Below are positions 1 through 5,615 of a stretch of DNA of 5,635 nucleotides, in pieces. A program made the position numbers and the translations under genes. This stretch comes from Opitutaceae bacterium (GTDB lineage Bacteria; Verrucomicrobiota; Verrucomicrobiia; Opitutales; Opitutaceae): NCBI GenBank assembly GCA_031282705.1, contig JAITDF010000226.1, positions 1-5,635 on the forward strand. Direction: 5' to 3'. Below the pieces are notes generated by a model, which saw only the letters and a program-made list of their open reading frames with translations, searched no databases and was not told where the DNA came from. The first letter of the stretch is position 1, and the number at the start of each line of letters is the position of its first letter.

Positions 1-168
1 CCGACGTGCATGGGCCTCGGCGAGGCCGCCGGCACGGGCGTGGCGCTGGCCGCGCAGTCCGGCGCGCCGCTCTCAAGCGTATCCGCCGGCTCGATACGCG
101 CGGCGATGGACGAACAGCTGCGCGCCCTGCCCGCGCGGTTTTCAGCATCGCCGGCGCCGGCGGCCTGA
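1..168 (+). CDS. FAD-dependent oxidoreductase, C-terminal end (partial, 5' end outside window)
   Basis: Reading frame 1 is open from the first base to a TGA at 166-168, giving 55 residues. It begins PTCMGLGEAAGTGVALAAQS, which matches the last helix of the FAD-dependent oxidoreductase superfamily (PF12831-like), where a C-M-x-x-G-x-A-A-G-T motif contacts the FAD and is followed by an alanine-rich helix. A weakly conserved stretch with leucines follows (SAGSIRAAMDEQLRAL), corresponding to the short helix that normally ends these proteins, and then an Ala/Pro-rich tail. In Verrucomicrobiota and Planctomycetota such proteins are often found in sugar-degradation clusters, frequently as exported proteins, but the substrate cannot be read from this fragment. 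The frame assignment is supported by the motif; an overlapping ORF in another frame (6-224) is arginine-rich and has no motif. The family is fairly secure, the exact function is not. Confidence 0.78.
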   Translation, partial: PTCMGLGEAAGTGVALAAQSGAPLSSVSAGSIRAAMDEQLRALPARFSASPAPAA

Positions 169-178
169 ATATTTTCCA

Positions 179-210
179 ACAATCCCGCAACCGCGACAAT
201 CCCGCAACCG
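179..210 (+). repeat. 15-bp direct repeat (two copies, 17-bp period)
   Basis: The sequence ACAATCCCGCAACCG occurs at 179-193 and again at 196-210, separated by CG. The pair fills most of the 52-bp spacer between the FAD oxidoreductase stop and the ATG at 221. It could be a slippage duplication or a pair of binding sites for a regulator; nothing in the sequence decides between these. The second copy ends 10 bp before the start codon, so it lies where a ribosome-binding site would normally be, yet it contains no purine-rich Shine-Dalgarno core. Confidence 0.75.
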
Positions 211-220
211 ACGAAACACC

Positions 221-1975
221 ATGATGCCCAGAAAACGCCCGCCAGCATCCGCCCGCATGACACGCCCCGGTTTTTTCACGTCCGTCTTCCCGCCGTCGCC
301 GGCGCTCGCCGCGTTCGTCATGCTTGCCGCGCTTGCCGTGCCGTCGCCGGCGGCCGCCGCGCCCACGCTTGATTTGCCCGCGCTCGTGCGCGCCCATCTG
401 GACCGCGGCGAGCGCACCGTCGCCATCCCGCGCGGCGTCCACCGGCTGCCGGGGACCGGCGTCCAGCTCTCCGGGTTTTCCGATGTCACGATTGACGGCG
501 CAGGCGCGACCCTGCTCGCCACGTCCTTCAGGCAAAACGCCCTGCTGCTGCGCGACTGCCGCAACGTCACGCTGCGCGGCTTCACGCTCGACTACGACCC
601 GCTGCCGTTCACCCAGGCGGCCATCACGCGCCGCGCCGACGACGGGAGCTGGCTGGAGTTTCGCGTGCACGACGGCTATGCCGCGCTCGAAGGCGAATAC
701 GCCGTGCGCCGCGCGCATGTGTTCGACGGCGCGACCCGCCTCTGGAAAAAACACGCGCCCGATCTCTACCCGGTTTTCGTCAGGATGACCGGCCCGCGCG
801 AAGGCCGCATCGGGCTGAATCTTCCCGCCGACCGCGTCCGCGAAATCCGGCCCGGCGACCACCTCGCCTTTAATGTCCGCCGCTCCGCCGCCATCATGCT
901 CGCCGCCGGTTGCGAGAACATATGCGTGGAGGATGTCACCATCCACTCCGCGTCCGGCGGGGCCATCGGCGCGCGGTTCGTCGCCGGCGAAAAAAACATC
1001 TTCCGCCGAGTCACCATTTCGCGCGGCCCGACGCCGCCGGGCGCGACCGAGCCGCGCCTGCTCTCCTCCAGCGCCGACGGCATCAACTACGCTTACTCCC
1101 GCCACGGCCCGCTCATCGAGCAATGCGATTTTTCCTTCATGGGTGATGATTCCATCAACCTCCACGGTTTCTCGCTTCCCATTATAAAACGCGACGGCCC
1201 TCGCGTGCTCTGGACGGTGCGCCCGGTGGACGGCGACCCGCTTGAACGCATCGTTCGCCCGGGTGACGAGCTCAGGCTTCTGGACGCGGACACATTCGCG
1301 CCCGGCGACTCGTTTATCATCCGTTCCTTCGAGCGGGCGAATTTGTCCGGCGACTGGTCCGCGAAGGCGCGCGCTCTCTTTCCGAGCTTCAGGCAGCAGG
1401 GTAAACTTACCTTCTACAAGATCACGTTGGACAAGGATTCCGCCGCCACCGAGGGCGTCTTCTTCGACATTCCATCCACGTTTTCTTCGCACTATGTGAT
1501 TCGCGATTGTTATTTCCATGACCACCGCGCTCACGGCATGCGCATCATGGCATCGCACGGCTTGATCCAAAACAACCGCGTCGAACGCGTTCAGGGGGCC
1601 GCGATCGGGCTTGCCGGCGAATATGCTCATTGGCGCGAGGCCGGCTGGCCGCGACATGTGCGGGTGACGGGCAACATCATTCGCGATACGGGCCGGGTTT
1701 TTGGGTTTGGCAGGGATGCGTCACCCTATATCAGGGGGGCGATTTCCCTGTTCGCACATCTCGAACCATCCGTGACGCCTTCCCCCGGCTGCATGCGCGA
1801 CATCGTGATCGAGGGCAATGACATCGAGGTGGAAAACATCAGCGGCATCGACATCAACGCGGCCTCCGACGTGGTTGTCCGGAATAACCGTATCAAGATT
1901 TCAACTGCGGGCACGACGCCATCCGCATGTCCTCCGGTCGGAGTGCGCCACAGCGAGCGTGTGACCACTGAATAA
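221..1975 (+). CDS. Exported right-handed parallel beta-helix protein, GH110 (alpha-1,3-galactosidase)-like
   Basis: 584 residues. A hydrophobic segment (about 28-42) ending in PSPAAAA and followed by PTLDLP looks like a signal peptide, with cleavage near residue 47. ATG 221 gives a long basic n-region; ATG 224 and ATG 257 (residue 13) are possible alternative starts, and none has a clear Shine-Dalgarno. The mature protein follows the order I recall for GH110 enzymes: a beta-helix start (VTIDGAGATLL, 89-99), a DYDPLPFT segment (124-131) comparable to the family's DWDxPFT, a small barrel insertion ending in GDHLAF, more helix coils, the ADG (285-287) and GDDSINLHG (308-316) motifs, a second insertion (about 317-420, with RPGDELRLLD), and C-terminal coils with RDCYF, QNNRVE and AGEYAHW. 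GH110 enzymes use three aspartates spaced D-23-DD; here D286, D309 and D310 fit exactly. The role is probably exo-cleavage of an alpha-galactoside or related glycan in the periplasm; the substrate is unknown. The last ~25 residues (from about 560) do not look like beta-helix and may follow a frameshift. Confidence 0.78.
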   Translation: MMPRKRPPASARMTRPGFFTSVFPPSPALAAFVMLAALAVPSPAAAAPTLDLPALVRAHLDRGERTVAIPRGVHRLPGTGVQLSGFSDVTIDGAGATLLATSFRQNALLLRDCRNVTLRGFTLDYDPLPFTQAAITRRADDGSWLEFRVHDGYAALEGEYAVRRAHVFDGATRLWKKHAPDLYPVFVRMTGPREGRIGLNLPADRVREIRPGDHLAFNVRRSAAIMLAAGCENICVEDVTIHSASGGAIGARFVAGEKNIFRRVTISRGPTPPGATEPRLLSSSADGINYAYSRHGPLIEQCDFSFMGDDSINLHGFSLPIIKRDGPRVLWTVRPVDGDPLERIVRPGDELRLLDADTFAPGDSFIIRSFERANLSGDWSAKARALFPSFRQQGKLTFYKITLDKDSAATEGVFFDIPSTFSSHYVIRDCYFHDHRAHGMRIMASHGLIQNNRVERVQGAAIGLAGEYAHWREAGWPRHVRVTGNIIRDTGRVFGFGRDASPYIRGAISLFAHLEPSVTPSPGCMRDIVIEGNDIEVENISGIDINAASDVVVRNNRIKISTAGTTPSACPPVGVRHSERVTTE

Positions 1976-2045
1976 GGGCAAGGCCTGAACTTCGACAATC
2001 TGCCCCGCGAAACCTGATGCATTAACGGCCGCGCCACCCGGCCCG

Positions 2046-2294
2046 ATGCCAGCCGCCCGATTCTCCATGATAAAAACGATCCAGCACGACATCGCCCTCC
2101 GCGGCCCCACCGAATCCCGCGGCCTGCCCGTTTACAAAAAACACGCCGCCAAACTCCCCTTTTTCCTGCAAGACCACGGTGACCTCGTGGCCTTCCGCAA
2201 CATCTGGATACGCGAACTCTCCTTTCCCCCGCCTCCGCCCATTCCCGACCTCCCTCCGCCGCCCTGCGCGCCGGACCGGAAAAATAACAAATAA
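2046..2294 (+). pseudogene. 3' remnant of a DUF1080 (3-keto-disaccharide hydrolase-like) gene
   Basis: This frame encodes 82 residues, of which about 11-58 read like the C-terminal end of a DUF1080 (PF06439) domain: TIQHDIALRGPTESRG, then LQDHG at residues 41-45 (2166-2180) and FRNIWIREL at 50-58 (2193-2219). In that family the end of the jelly-roll carries G-P-T, L-Q-D-H-G and R-N-I-W motifs in this order. The expected ~180 preceding residues (signal peptide, W-x-x-x-D-G-x-L, G-D-F and E-x-Q segments) are missing; upstream the frame closes at a TGA (1986-1988) and has no recognisable domain sequence. After the RNIWIREL motif the frame runs into a proline-rich stretch and stops at 2292-2294, so the original stop is probably lost too. 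It differs from the intact DUF1080 gene at 3734 (LQDHG...FRNIWI here, LQAHK...FRNIVI there), so it is a different paralogue, not a tandem copy of it. Most likely not expressed as a functional protein. Confidence 0.7.
2221..2260 (+). other. C-rich, G-poor tract in the gap before the oxidoreductase gene
   Basis: By direct count, 26 of these 40 bases are C and only 4 are G, in a region where C and G are otherwise close to balanced. It lies just after the DUF1080 remnant and ahead of the gene at 2310. C-rich, G-poor RNA is the kind of sequence that Rho factor loads on, so this could be part of a Rho-dependent termination region for the upstream transcript; it could equally be low-complexity sequence left by gene decay. 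Weak evidence for function. Confidence 0.3.
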
Positions 2295-2297
2295 AAA
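2280..2297 (+). promoter_or_regulatory. A-rich leader segment upstream of the oxidoreductase start
   Basis: Eighteen bases that are almost all A with a few T and one C (AAAAATAACAAATAAAAA) end 12 bp before ATG 2310. In a window of about 65% GC this is a sharp local dip. It may hold a -10-type promoter element, or act as an unstructured A-rich translation enhancer for a gene that lacks a Shine-Dalgarno sequence. I could not pair it with a convincing -35 element, so the promoter reading is tentative. It sits where a promoter for the 2310-5566 gene group would be expected. Confidence 0.3.
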
Positions 2298-2309
2298 CCT
2301 CTTGCGACC

Positions 2310-3719
2310 ATGAAACGTGCAACACCCGCTCCCTCCGGCACACTCTCCCGCCGCAGCTTTATCAAGACTGGGGCCGCCGCAACCACCGTGTTTGCCTTCG
2401 GCGCGCCTTTCATCTCGCGCGCCTGGGCTGCGGCCGGCGCGAAATCACCCTGCGCCAACCTCGTCCCCGCCACCCGCAAAGTCCGCCTCGCCGGCATCGG
2501 CATCGGTGGCCGGGGCTACACCAACCTCACCGGCCTTGCCGAGGCCGGCGCCGAAATCGTCGCCCTGTGCGATGTGCATTTCGAGCGCGCCGCGCGCTCC
2601 TTCCACGAATATCCCGGCGCCGCGCGCTATCGCGATTTTCGCCAAATGCTCGACGAAATGGCCGGCCGGATTGACGCCGTCTTCGTCTCCACGCCCGACC
2701 ACACGCACTTTCCCGCCACCCTCATGGCGATGGAACGCGGCCTCCACATCTACGTTGAAAAACCACTCACGCACACCATCGGCGAAGCCCGCGTCCTGAA
2801 AGCCGCCGCCAAAAAAACCGGTGTCGTCACGCAAATGGGCAACCAAGGCCACGCCAACGAAGGCACGCGCCTCGTCAAGGAATGGATCGAAGCCGGCGTC
2901 ATCGGCGCCGTGCGTGAAATCCATAGCTGGACCAACCGCCCCGGCGTGCCCGGCGAACGCACCGTCTGGCCGCAAGGCATTCCCTGGCCCGACCCGAAGG
3001 CCAGGGGCGCCAAACCCCGGCCCTCCACGCTCGACTGGAATCTCTGGCTCAACGTCGCCCCGGCCCGCGAATACATGCCCGACATCGCCCCCTTCAAATG
3101 GCGTGGTTTCTGGGATTACGGCTGCGGCGCGCTCGGCGACATGGGCTGCCACATCATGGACGCGTCTTATTGGGCGCTCGACCTCGGCGGCAATTGCAAA
3201 GTCTCCGCCGACCAGGAAGGCGGCTCCGCCTTCTGCGGCCCCATAGCCTCCACAATCACCTACGAGATACCCGCCCGCGGCCCGCTCGCCCCGATCAAAT
3301 ACGTTTGGTATGACGGCGGTCGCAAGCCCGCCGCGCCCAAGGAGCTTGGCGCCGGCAAACTTCCCCAAAACGGCACGCTCTACTTCGGCGACAAGGGCAT
3401 CATGTTTTCGGACAGCTACAGCAGCTCCGTCAAACTCCTGCCCGAATCACGCATGAAGGAATTCACCAACCGCCCGGCAAGGACAATCCCCCGCGTGCCC
3501 AAGTCAAACCAGCACCTCGAATGGCTCGCCGCCATCCAAGGCGGCCCCAAGTCTGGCTCCGACATCGCCGACTACTCCGCCGGCCTCACCGAGTTCGTCT
3601 CCCTCGGCAACCTCGCCTTGCGCATCGGCAAACCCATCGAGTGGGATGCCGCGCGCGGGATTTGCACCAACGCGCCCGAAGCCCGGATACTCATCAACAA
3701 AAACTACCGCGTTTACTAA
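2310..3719 (+). CDS. Tat-exported Gfo/Idh/MocA family oxidoreductase
   Basis: 469 residues, NAD(P)-dependent dehydrogenase family acting on sugars or sugar derivatives. The N-terminus has a twin-arginine signal, SRRSFIK at 13-19, then a hydrophobic stretch and an A-W-A-A-A cleavage region near 38-42, so the protein is expected to be exported folded. The Rossmann domain starts at about 57 (KVRLAGIGIGGRGY, 57-70, with the glycine-rich dinucleotide loop), followed by ALCDVH (85-90, D88 at the end of the second strand, a position that often sets NAD/NADP preference), VSTPDHTHF (126-134) and the family hallmark EKPLTH (150-155; K151 is the usual catalytic-site lysine). The C-terminal domain has GALGDMGCHIMD (273-284), where D277 and H281 match the conserved D-x-x-x-H of the family. 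ATG 2310 is chosen because it puts the Tat motif at the normal distance from the start. The next gene begins 14 bp after the stop. Members next to DUF1080 proteins are implicated in C3 oxidation of glycosides; the actual substrate here is not known. Confidence 0.93.
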   Translation: MKRATPAPSGTLSRRSFIKTGAAATTVFAFGAPFISRAWAAAGAKSPCANLVPATRKVRLAGIGIGGRGYTNLTGLAEAGAEIVALCDVHFERAARSFHEYPGAARYRDFRQMLDEMAGRIDAVFVSTPDHTHFPATLMAMERGLHIYVEKPLTHTIGEARVLKAAAKKTGVVTQMGNQGHANEGTRLVKEWIEAGVIGAVREIHSWTNRPGVPGERTVWPQGIPWPDPKARGAKPRPSTLDWNLWLNVAPAREYMPDIAPFKWRGFWDYGCGALGDMGCHIMDASYWALDLGGNCKVSADQEGGSAFCGPIASTITYEIPARGPLAPIKYVWYDGGRKPAAPKELGAGKLPQNGTLYFGDKGIMFSDSYSSSVKLLPESRMKEFTNRPARTIPRVPKSNQHLEWLAAIQGGPKSGSDIADYSAGLTEFVSLGNLALRIGKPIEWDAARGICTNAPEARILINKNYRVY

Positions 3720-3733
3720 ACTCGGCACGCATC

Positions 3734-4468
3734 ATGAAAAAAATTCCACTCGCCGCATTCGCCTTCACCGCAGCCTGCGGCACGTCCCTCCTCGCCGAGC
3801 GCGTGCCCCCCTCCGGCTACGTTGCCGAGGAGAACGTCAGCCAAACATGGTCCGGCAAGCCCGCCGCCAAAGCCGAACGCTGGCCCGCACCGCAACCCCT
3901 CTTCGCAAAAGACCTCTCCAACGCCGGCATGCGCCCCGGCTCATGGGAATACAAGGACGGAGTCCTCGCATCCAAAGGCAACGGCTACATCTGGACAAAG
4001 GAAGCCTATGGCGACTTTGTGCTGAACCTCGATTTCCGCGTTGAGGAAAAAACCGACACCGGTGTCATCCTCCGGTGCACCAGCAACACCCGCGACTGGG
4101 TGCAAAACTCCATCGAAGTGCAAATCATCCCGGGGGAACGCCCCAACGACAAACACAACGCCGGCGGCATCTACGATATCGCCGCGCCGAGCCGCGCTGT
4201 CGAGATCGTGCCGGGCAAATGGCATCACTACACAATCACCGCCCAAGGCTCGAAAATCCAAGTCGTCTTCGACGGCGAACGCGTGACGGCCATCGACCTC
4301 TCCGAGTGGAAGAAAGCCGGCCAGAATCCCGACGGCACGAAAAACAAATTCAAGAAAGCAATGGCTGAAGCGGCACGCGAAGGCTCCATCGGCCTGCAAG
4401 CCCACAAGACGGCGGCCTTCCGCAACATCGTCATCGAACCCGTCAATCTCGAAACACCGAAGAAGTGA
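3734..4468 (+). CDS. Secreted DUF1080 protein (3-keto-disaccharide hydrolase family, PF06439)
   Basis: 244 residues from ATG 3734. The frame is open further upstream, but that part overlaps the end of the oxidoreductase gene and is arginine-rich shadow sequence; the ATG gives a clean signal peptide (MKKIPLAAFAFTAACGTSLLA, cleavage likely after A21). C15 does not sit in a good lipobox, so a soluble secreted protein is favoured over a lipoprotein. The domain has the jelly-roll landmarks of DUF1080: SWEYKDGVLAS (70-80), NGYIWT (83-88), YGDFVLNLDFR (92-102), TGVILR (109-114), the NSIEVQI segment (125-131), GKWHHYTI (161-168) with the family's W-x-x-Y/H pattern, and the closing GLQAHKTAAFRNIVIEPV (220-237). 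The family cleaves 3-keto-glycosides made by partner dehydrogenases and folds like concanavalin-type lectins. The 14-bp spacing after the Gfo/Idh/MocA gene strongly suggests co-transcription and a shared pathway. The linker 192-216 is lysine/alanine-rich and probably a surface loop. Confidence 0.88.
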   Translation: MKKIPLAAFAFTAACGTSLLAERVPPSGYVAEENVSQTWSGKPAAKAERWPAPQPLFAKDLSNAGMRPGSWEYKDGVLASKGNGYIWTKEAYGDFVLNLDFRVEEKTDTGVILRCTSNTRDWVQNSIEVQIIPGERPNDKHNAGGIYDIAAPSRAVEIVPGKWHHYTITAQGSKIQVVFDGERVTAIDLSEWKKAGQNPDGTKNKFKKAMAEAAREGSIGLQAHKTAAFRNIVIEPVNLETPKK

Positions 4469-4531
4469 CCGCGACCGCTTCACACGAGCGCATGGCCATT
4501 GAATCTGAACAAAGCGCGAACCGTTTTCATC

Positions 4532-5566
4532 ATGCAAAAATGCCACCGTCTCTTTTTCGCCGCGATTTTTCCGGCGTTCGCGGCACTGGCCTGCGGACGC
4601 GAATTGCTGGTTGACCAGACCAGGCCGGACGCGCCCTACCGCACCCTCGCCGCCGCCGCGCGGGACGCGAAACCCGGCGACACGATTCGCATCGCGAAAA
4701 ACACCGGCCCCTACCGCGAGGCGCTTTATATAAAACAATCCGGCGCGCCCGGCGCGCCCATCACGGTCGAGGGCGAAGGCAACGTCATCACCGGCGCCGA
4801 ACCGCTGCGCTTTCGGCAGGCTGAAAACGGCGCGTGGGTCGGCGCCGCGCCGATAAAGATGCCCTGTGTCATCACGCATCGCGGAGTCCGCCTGCGGCAG
4901 GACGCGAAAACCGGGCAATTCACCGCGCTCGCCACGCTCAACGACGCGCAGGACACGCTCACGCTGCTTCCCGGCGTCCCGCCCGACGGCTGGGAGATTT
5001 CCACGCGTTATTTTGCCGTCCGCGTGCAGGACGCGTCCCATCACCTTTATAAAAACATCCGCGCGACCGGCTCGACCAACGACGGCTTCAACCTCCACGG
5101 CGCGGGCACGGACCTGCGCTTTGAAAACATCGAGGCCTTCAACAACGCCGACGAGGGCTACTCGGCGCACGAGACCATCGAAAGCTCCATCAAGGGCGGA
5201 AAATTTTGGGCCAACGACAACGGCCTCGGAAACGTCGGCGACTCGGTCACCACGGTCGAGGATGCCGATGTGTGGGACAACCTCGGCTTCGGCGTCTTCA
5301 TGCGGCAGTGCGTCTTCAAGGCCCGCAACCTCCGCGTCTGGGGCAACGGCAGGGCGCAGGTCTGGCTTTACGGCAGCGCGCGTGTTGACCTCGAAAATGT
5401 CGCGGCCCACACGCCGTCGTTCACGTCCGCGCCGTGGCGCGCCTATTTCGAGTCGAAAACCCACAAGCTCAAGCCGCCGCTCGTCATCACCGGCGACGTG
5501 ACTCGCCTGCGGGAGCAAAATGTGCGGGTGGAAAACACCCCCGCGCCCGCCGGGGTTTCCCCCTGA
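4532..5566 (+). CDS. Secreted right-handed parallel beta-helix protein
   Basis: 344 residues from ATG 4532; an in-frame TTG at 4499 would add 11 residues but would bury the signal peptide, so the ATG is preferred. The start MQKCHRLFFAAIFPAFAALA is a signal peptide, with cleavage around residues 20-22. Next comes YRTLAAAARDAKPGDTIRI (36-54), the usual opening of secreted beta-helix proteins of polysaccharide lyase/hydrolase type, then APITVEGEGNVITGA (75-89). Repeating coils follow from about 161 to 292: FAVRVQDASHHLYKNI, LRFENIEAFNN, IKGGKFWANDNG, VTTVEDADVWDN, ARNLRVWGNG and VDLENVAAH, a ladder with N, D and G at the turns. The motif D184-G-F-N and the pair D207-E208, with H213, line up without gaps with the catalytic region of the GH110-like protein at 221. 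It could be a glycosidase, a lyase or a sugar-binding protein; I do not recognise a named family. It lies 63 bp after the DUF1080 gene in the same direction, so probably the same operon. Confidence 0.83.
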   Translation: MQKCHRLFFAAIFPAFAALACGRELLVDQTRPDAPYRTLAAAARDAKPGDTIRIAKNTGPYREALYIKQSGAPGAPITVEGEGNVITGAEPLRFRQAENGAWVGAAPIKMPCVITHRGVRLRQDAKTGQFTALATLNDAQDTLTLLPGVPPDGWEISTRYFAVRVQDASHHLYKNIRATGSTNDGFNLHGAGTDLRFENIEAFNNADEGYSAHETIESSIKGGKFWANDNGLGNVGDSVTTVEDADVWDNLGFGVFMRQCVFKARNLRVWGNGRAQVWLYGSARVDLENVAAHTPSFTSAPWRAYFESKTHKLKPPLVITGDVTRLREQNVRVENTPAPAGVSP

Positions 5567-5567
5567 G

Positions 5568-5583
5568 CCGCCGGCGCCGGCGG
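5568..5583. repeat. 16-bp perfect palindrome just after the last gene
   Basis: CCGCCGGCGCCGGCGG is its own reverse complement over all 16 bases and starts one base after the TGA at 5564-5566. It could pair as a stem, serve as a dimeric protein site, or be a by-product of GC-rich repeats. It directly abuts the hairpin at 5583-5603, so the two may act together at the transcript end. Confidence 0.6.
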
Positions 5584-5603
5584 GCGCAACCCAAAGTTGC
5601 GCC
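5583..5603 (+). terminator. Hairpin downstream of the last gene, possible terminator without a T-tract
   Basis: GGCGCAAC (5583-5590) and GTTGCGCC (5596-5603) form a perfect 8-bp stem around a 5-base CCAAA loop, 17 bp after the stop codon. It is followed by GCCCCCTCC, not a run of T, so it is not a standard intrinsic terminator. It may instead mark or protect the 3' end of the transcript, with termination by Rho or further downstream. The stem is certain from the sequence; the function is inferred from position. Confidence 0.45.
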
Positions 5604-5615
5604 GCCCCCTCCGGA

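Noticed and set aside
221..1975. Pectate lyase or polygalacturonase assignment for the first beta-helix protein
   Set aside because: The fold class is shared, but I see no polygalacturonase NTD/DD/GHG/RIK set, whereas the D-23-DD spacing and the two insertions match GH110 better.
1726..2343. Minus-strand open frame (205 codons) spanning the 1976-2309 gap
   Set aside because: It overlaps the 3' end of the GH110-like gene and the DUF1080 remnant. The translation is arginine/glycine-rich with no domain, signal peptide or start context, so the remnant on the plus strand explains the region better.
2445..3368. Minus-strand open frame (307 codons) opposite the oxidoreductase
   Set aside because: The plus strand here encodes unmistakable Gfo/Idh/MocA motifs. 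The antisense translation is glycine/alanine/valine-rich with no recognisable motif.
3521..3733. Upstream extension of the DUF1080 frame
   Set aside because: The frame is open but overlaps the end of the oxidoreductase gene, is arginine/histidine-rich, and would place the signal peptide at residue 72. ATG 3734 is the sensible start.
3734..3796. Lipoprotein signal on the DUF1080 protein (C15)
   Set aside because: The residues before the cysteine (FTAAC) do not match the lipobox well and the hydrophobic stretch continues to a better signal peptidase I site after residue 21.
4499..4531. TTG start for the second beta-helix gene
   Set aside because: It would add MNLNKARTVFI ahead of an already complete signal peptide; ATG 4532 fits better and also lacks no more of a ribosome-binding site than the TTG does.
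3941..5518. Long open frame on the minus strand (525 codons)
   Set aside because: It is antisense to the DUF1080 and second beta-helix genes, both of which have clear signal peptides and family motifs. Its translation is rich in V, G, R, A and D with no domain pattern, as expected from the complement of GC-rich codons.
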